Source of the DNA: CAIXSE01 sp040769125
GTDB taxonomy: Bacteria; Actinomycetota; Thermoleophilia; UBA2241
Assembly (NCBI GenBank): GCA_040769125.1
Contig: JAXGLO010000001.1
Coordinates: 558,001-622,000 of the forward strand
Length of the DNA: 64,000 nucleotides
Direction: 5' to 3'
Shown here: one piece after another, positions 60,524 through 64,000 of the stretch
Numbering within the stretch: position 1 is the stretch's first letter
Layout of the letters: every line of letters begins with the position of its first letter
Made by a program: the position numbers and the translations under genes
The notes under the pieces: generated by a model
Told to the model about the DNA's origin: nothing
Database searches by the model: none
The model's input: only the letters and a program-made list of their open reading frames with translations

Positions 60524-62278
60524 ATGCGTCATCTGGTTCGGTTGGTGGTCTCCGTCCTGGCGGTGCTTCTGCTGCTGCCGGCCGCGGCGTTCGCGACAGG
60601 CGCCCCGGCCCTCGAGCGGGCGCCTATCAACCCCGACTTCAAGAAGGCGCAGAAGGAGCGGGCCAAAGGACTCCTCTCTTACCGCGCCTCGCCGGTCGAC
60701 CTGAGCGGTCTCGCCGGCGCGTCCACTGTGCCGCCGCAGCTCAGGCTGCCGGCAGCGTACGACCTGCGCGACGACGACAAGGTGACCCCGGTCAAGGACC
60801 AGGATCCGTGGGGCACCTGCTGGGCCTTCGCGGCGCTGGCCTCCATGGAGTCCTGCCTCAAGCCGGGCGAGACCTGGGACTTCTCGGAGATCAACCTCGC
60901 CTGGTGGCACGGCTTCGACTTGGGGCTCAACCAGGGCGGCAACGACTTCATAGCGACCGCCGTGCTGACCCGCTGGGGCGGCCCCCTCACCGAGAAGCAG
61001 GATCCGTACAGCGGCGACAAGCACCCCAAGCCGACGAGCAAGCTCGTGCAGAAGCACATGCAGAACGTGCTCTTCCTGTCGCCGCGCGCTGACTCCCTCG
61101 ACAACAACGCCATCAAGCAGGCGGTCATAGACTACGGCGCCGTGTCCGCCAGCATGTGCTGGATGGGGGACTCGTCTGGCTCGGAGTACTACAACGCTAC
61201 CAAAGGCGCGTACTATTACGATGGCTATGCCGACCTGAACCACGCCGTCACGATCGTCGGCTGGGACGACAACTACGCGGCGAGCAACTTCGCGACGGCT
61301 CCTGCCGGCTCCGGCGCCTTCCTCATCAAGAACAGCTGGGGCACGGGCTGGGGCAACGACGGCTACTTCTGGATCTCCTACTACGACACACAGTTCGCCC
61401 AGGGCGAGGGCGGCGAGAGCGTCGTCTACTACGGCGCCGAGTCGCCCAAGAACTACACGAGGGTGTACCAGTACGACCCGCTGGGCTGGGTGGCGTCGCT
61501 CGGAGCGTCGGGTGATCACATCTGGATGGCGAACCGCTTCAGGGCCGTCGAGGACGGCACGCTGCGGGCCGCCGGCTTCTACACCACCGCGCCGGGCACG
61601 ACCTACGAGGTGTATACGGGCTCCTCGCTCACCGAGTATCAGCTGCAGGGGAGCGGCGCGTTCGCGGACTTCGGTTATCACACCGTGAAGCTGAACACGC
61701 CGGTCAAGGTTATGGCCGGCGAGAGGTTTAACGTCATTGTAAAGCTCGGCGTCCCTGACCTCGGTGGCGAGCCGGTTTATCCGCTGGCGGTGGAGACTCC
61801 GTACTACAATTACTCGAGCAAGGCGACCGCGTCGGCCGGGCAGAGCTATGTGAGCGGGGACGGCCAGGACTGGGTAGACCTGACGACCTTGAGTCTCCCG
61901 GGCATCGACCTGTCGCAGACCAACGTCTGTCTCAAGGCGTATGCGGACCTGCGCAAGAGCAAGGCCTGGATCTCCAAGCCGGTTGCTCCCAAGACCATGC
62001 GCAGGGGCAAGGCTGCGAGAGCCTGGGGCTACCTCAAGCCACGCCACATGGCGGGTACCTACGCGGCGCGCGTCTACAAGGAGCGCTACGCCTCCGGCAA
62101 GTGGCGCAAGGCCGGCTACGTCAAGGCCAAGGCCTCGAACTACTCCAGCTACTCCAAGTACACGGCCAGCGTGAAGCTTGGCCAGCGCGGCAGGTGGCGT
62201 CTCCGTGCCTTCCATCCGGCGGGAGGCGGGCATACCGCAGCCTGGTCCAAGGGCTACACCTACGTGAGGGTGCGTTAG
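60524..62278 (+). CDS. Secreted papain-family (C1) peptidase with lectin-like and C-terminal surface domains, copy 2
   Basis: 584 residues. Same architecture as copy 1 with Cys99 (WGTCWAF), His in LNHAVTIVGWDD and Asn in IKNSWGTGWG, so predicted active. The N-terminal 80 residues are almost identical to copy 1, whereas the substrate-facing stretch and lectin-like domain have diverged (for example GDSSGSEYYNATKG). AAGGAGGG precedes ATG 60524. Signal peptide 1-24. It would act outside the cell on proteins. Confidence 0.92.
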   Translation: MRHLVRLVVSVLAVLLLLPAAAFATGAPALERAPINPDFKKAQKERAKGLLSYRASPVDLSGLAGASTVPPQLRLPAAYDLRDDDKVTPVKDQDPWGTCWAFAALASMESCLKPGETWDFSEINLAWWHGFDLGLNQGGNDFIATAVLTRWGGPLTEKQDPYSGDKHPKPTSKLVQKHMQNVLFLSPRADSLDNNAIKQAVIDYGAVSASMCWMGDSSGSEYYNATKGAYYYDGYADLNHAVTIVGWDDNYAASNFATAPAGSGAFLIKNSWGTGWGNDGYFWISYYDTQFAQGEGGESVVYYGAESPKNYTRVYQYDPLGWVASLGASGDHIWMANRFRAVEDGTLRAAGFYTTAPGTTYEVYTGSSLTEYQLQGSGAFADFGYHTVKLNTPVKVMAGERFNVIVKLGVPDLGGEPVYPLAVETPYYNYSSKATASAGQSYVSGDGQDWVDLTTLSLPGIDLSQTNVCLKAYADLRKSKAWISKPVAPKTMRRGKAARAWGYLKPRHMAGTYAARVYKERYASGKWRKAGYVKAKASNYSSYSKYTASVKLGQRGRWRLRAFHPAGGGHTAAWSKGYTYVRVR

Positions 62279-62307
62279 CACACCGCCTCACAGGCGCAGA
62301 CCCTGTC

Positions 62308-62357
62308 GCCCGGCCGGCCCAAGGCGCTTTCCGCCCGGGGCCGGCCGGGCTCTTTTC
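62308..62357 (+). terminator. Rho-independent terminator after C1 peptidase copy 2
   Basis: Stem GCCCGGCCGGCCC (62308-62320) with its complement (62338-62350), followed by TCTTTTC; a copy of the terminator after the first peptidase gene. Confidence 0.85.
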
Positions 62358-62430
62358 TGCCCGATCCAGGCTCCGCCAAGACTTCGGCGACAGTCTTTTA
62401 ATGGATCGTCGCGCGCGGCCGATACTCTTA

Positions 62431-62512
62431 AAAAGACCGCCACACGAGCACGGCGCCGATCACCAGCGGCGTCGAGGCCGCGATGACCGGCCGCGCCGGC
62501 TGAGCATCGAGG
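62431..62512 (-). pseudogene. Relic of the 3' end of an AEC transporter gene, spacer 2
   Basis: The minus strand encodes QPARPVIAASTPLVIGAVLV then WRSF and a stop, matching the C-terminus of the AEC transporter at 57130-58050 including the stop position. Upstream coding is deleted. Very similar to the relic at 60262-60343, so both derive from one duplicated, already shortened unit. Confidence 0.8.
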
Positions 62513-62714
62513 GCTCTTTCCGTTTGCTCCGGAGGCGACGTAGTGAGCGATTGAGGCACGCAGCAATCAGTGCGAAAGAGGCTCTTCAACTCTTGGGTGC
62601 GGATTCGCGCGTGTCATACATACCAATGACATCCCTGAAACCAAGCCGCACAAGGGCGGCCGATGCGGACCGCTGCGCCGTTTCCGGGCGGGGTCCGGGA
62701 AAGGAGGGCGCGTA

Positions 62715-64000
62715 ATGCGTCATCTGGTTCGGTTGGTGGTCTCCGTCCTGGCAGTGGTCCTGCTGCTGCCGGCCGCGGCGTTCGCGACAGGCGCCCCGGC
62801 TCTCGAGCGGGCGCCCATCAACCCCGACTTCAAGAAGGCGCAGAAGGAGCGGGCCAAAGGGCTCCTCTCTTACCGCGCCTCGCCGGTCGACCTGAGCAGG
62901 CTCGCCGGCGCGCCCATCGCGCCACTGGGCGCCGACTTCCCGGATAAGTTCGACCTGCGCGAAGAGGGGCAGGTGACCCCGGTCAAGGACCAGAACCCGT
63001 ACGGCACCTGCTGGGCCTTCGCGGCGCTGGCCTCCACTGAGTCCTGCCTCCTTCCGGGCGAGACCTGGGACTTCTCCGAGTGGAACCTCGCCATGCACCA
63101 CGGCTTCGACTGGGGGCTCGACGACGGCGGCAACACCCTCATCGCGACCGCCGTGCTGACTCGCTGGGGCGGTCCCCTCGACGAGAAAGATGATCCGTAC
63201 GATAACCCGGGGGAGAGCCCCGAACCGACGAGCAAGCTCGTGAAGAAGCACGTGCAGAACGTGCTCTACCTGCCGCCGCGCGGCGGCGCCCTCGACAACG
63301 ACGCCATCAAGCTGGCGGTCAGCGACTACGGCGCCGTGTCCAGCGTCATGCGCTGGCCCGACTCTTCTGCGGGAGAGGAAGTAGGTGCGTACTACAACGA
63401 AGCCACGGGCGCGTTCTATTACGATGGCGCGAACAGGGCGAACCACGCCGTCACGATCGTCGGCTGGGACGACACCTACGCGGCGAGCAACTTCACGAAG
63501 ACCCCTGACGGCGACGGCGCCTTCCTCATCAAGAACAGCTGGGGTACCGGCTGGGGCAACGACGGCTACTTCTGGATCTCCTACTACGACACACGGTTCG
63601 CCACGGGCCCAAGCGGCCTGAGCGCCCTCTACCATGGTGTCGAGTCACCCAGGAACTACGCGAGGGTGTACCAGTACGACCCGCTGGGCTGGGTGTCGGA
63701 AATCGGCTACCCGGGTGCTTCGTGGATGGCGAACCGCTTCACGGCTGCCCAGAACGGCACCCTGCGGGCGGTCGGCTTCTACACTGTGGCGCCGAACACC
63801 GACTACGAGGTGTATACAGGCACCTCGCTCACCAAGCGCCGGCTGCAGGCGAGCGGCACGGTCGGGGCCTTCGGCTACAACACCATCAAGCTGAAGACGC
63901 CGGTGAACCTCACACGTGGCAAGACGTTCTTCGTGATCGTCAAGCTCAACGCTCCCGAACCCGGCGGCGAGGCGGTTTATGAGCTGGCGGTGGAGACGCC
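62715..64000 (+). CDS. Secreted papain-family (C1) peptidase with lectin-like domain, copy 3 (runs off the window)
   Basis: 428 complete codons visible; the frame is open at base 64000. Signal peptide and propeptide as in copies 1 and 2; Cys99 (YGTCWAF), His in RANHAVTIVGWDD and Asn in IKNSWGTGWG are present. After propeptide residue 65 it differs more from the other two (GAPIAPLGADFPDKFDLRE, NPGESPEPTSK), indicating an older split or recombination. The lectin-like domain is entered, but the C-terminal module lies outside. AAGGAGGG precedes ATG 62715. Confidence 0.92.
   Translation, partial: MRHLVRLVVSVLAVVLLLPAAAFATGAPALERAPINPDFKKAQKERAKGLLSYRASPVDLSRLAGAPIAPLGADFPDKFDLREEGQVTPVKDQNPYGTCWAFAALASTESCLLPGETWDFSEWNLAMHHGFDWGLDDGGNTLIATAVLTRWGGPLDEKDDPYDNPGESPEPTSKLVKKHVQNVLYLPPRGGALDNDAIKLAVSDYGAVSSVMRWPDSSAGEEVGAYYNEATGAFYYDGANRANHAVTIVGWDDTYAASNFTKTPDGDGAFLIKNSWGTGWGNDGYFWISYYDTRFATGPSGLSALYHGVESPRNYARVYQYDPLGWVSEIGYPGASWMANRFTAAQNGTLRAVGFYTVAPNTDYEVYTGTSLTKRRLQASGTVGAFGYNTIKLKTPVNLTRGKTFFVIVKLNAPEPGGEAVYELAVET

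Noticed and set aside
60353..62281. 642-codon open frame antisense to C1 peptidase copy 2
   Set aside because: Its terminal few residues do cross the AEC relic, but most of it merely mirrors the protease coding; no family match.

Overview
The window is high-GC bacterial DNA, apart from a visibly AT-richer stretch at about 43.1-48.1 kb. Gene content suggests an anaerobic or microaerophilic member of the Actinomycetota, possibly a deep lineage such as Coriobacteriia or Thermoleophilia. The evidence is GTGA-coupled operons with many GTG starts, a two-subunit class I fumarase, rubrerythrin, a tryptophanase/tyrosine phenol-lyase-like enzyme, RsbV/RsbW/RsbU-type switches and secreted Big2-domain proteins. 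The class is inference; there is no rRNA to anchor it.

Layout. 0-4.2 kb: end of a GalT-like gene, then a coupled pair of ABC exporter half-transporters (minus strand). 4.4-6.9 kb: a small membrane protein coupled to glutaminyl-tRNA synthetase, followed by tRNA-Gln(CTG). 7.1-21.8 kb: the most unusual region. An ECF energising module (T subunit plus two ATPases, with an anchored SUOX-fold protein) diverges from five plus-strand genes. Four of these encode secreted or anchored proteins with SUOX-like domains, three of them with Big2 domains, and one encodes an ECF S component joined to an AlkP-type phosphoesterase. A THEP1-like NTPase and a ModE-type regulator close the region, and a ModE-like palindrome overlaps the divergent promoter. 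I infer an uncharacterised ModE-controlled uptake system, perhaps for a pterin, a phosphorylated cofactor or Mo/W species. 22-34 kb: tRNA-Glu(CTC), sirtuin and VOC protein, malic enzyme with both fumarase subunits, a PCMT-acylphosphatase fusion, metallophosphoesterase, lipoprotein, DUF362 ferredoxin-like protein, methyltransferase, CsoR-family regulator and PHP phosphoesterase.

34-42 kb: a collapsed glycosyltransferase pseudogene, an HD-domain protein, cardiolipin synthase, and a sulfur/Fe-S operon (TusA, DsrE, NifS-like, NifU-like) whose NifS-like protein has Asp where the PLP lysine should be; then rubrerythrin. 42-48 kb: tRNA-Ala(TGC), a decayed IS256-family transposase, and a BMP-type nucleoside ABC transporter (lipoprotein, double ATPase, two permeases), probably acquired horizontally. 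48-55 kb: STAS antagonist and RsbW-PAS-GAF-SpoIIE fusion (partner switching), small membrane protein, YVTN propeller protein, an ECF sigma factor with a membrane-anchored tail, and an Arg-Asp repeat secreted protein. 55.6-64 kb: C-terminally truncated tryptophanase-like lyase, AEC transporter, and three tandem papain-family surface proteases; the spacers between them carry relics of an AEC transporter 3' end, showing segmental duplication.

Many starts were placed by 1-4 bp stop/start overlaps or by Shine-Dalgarno spacing. Long open frames antisense to these genes are GC-driven and were not annotated.
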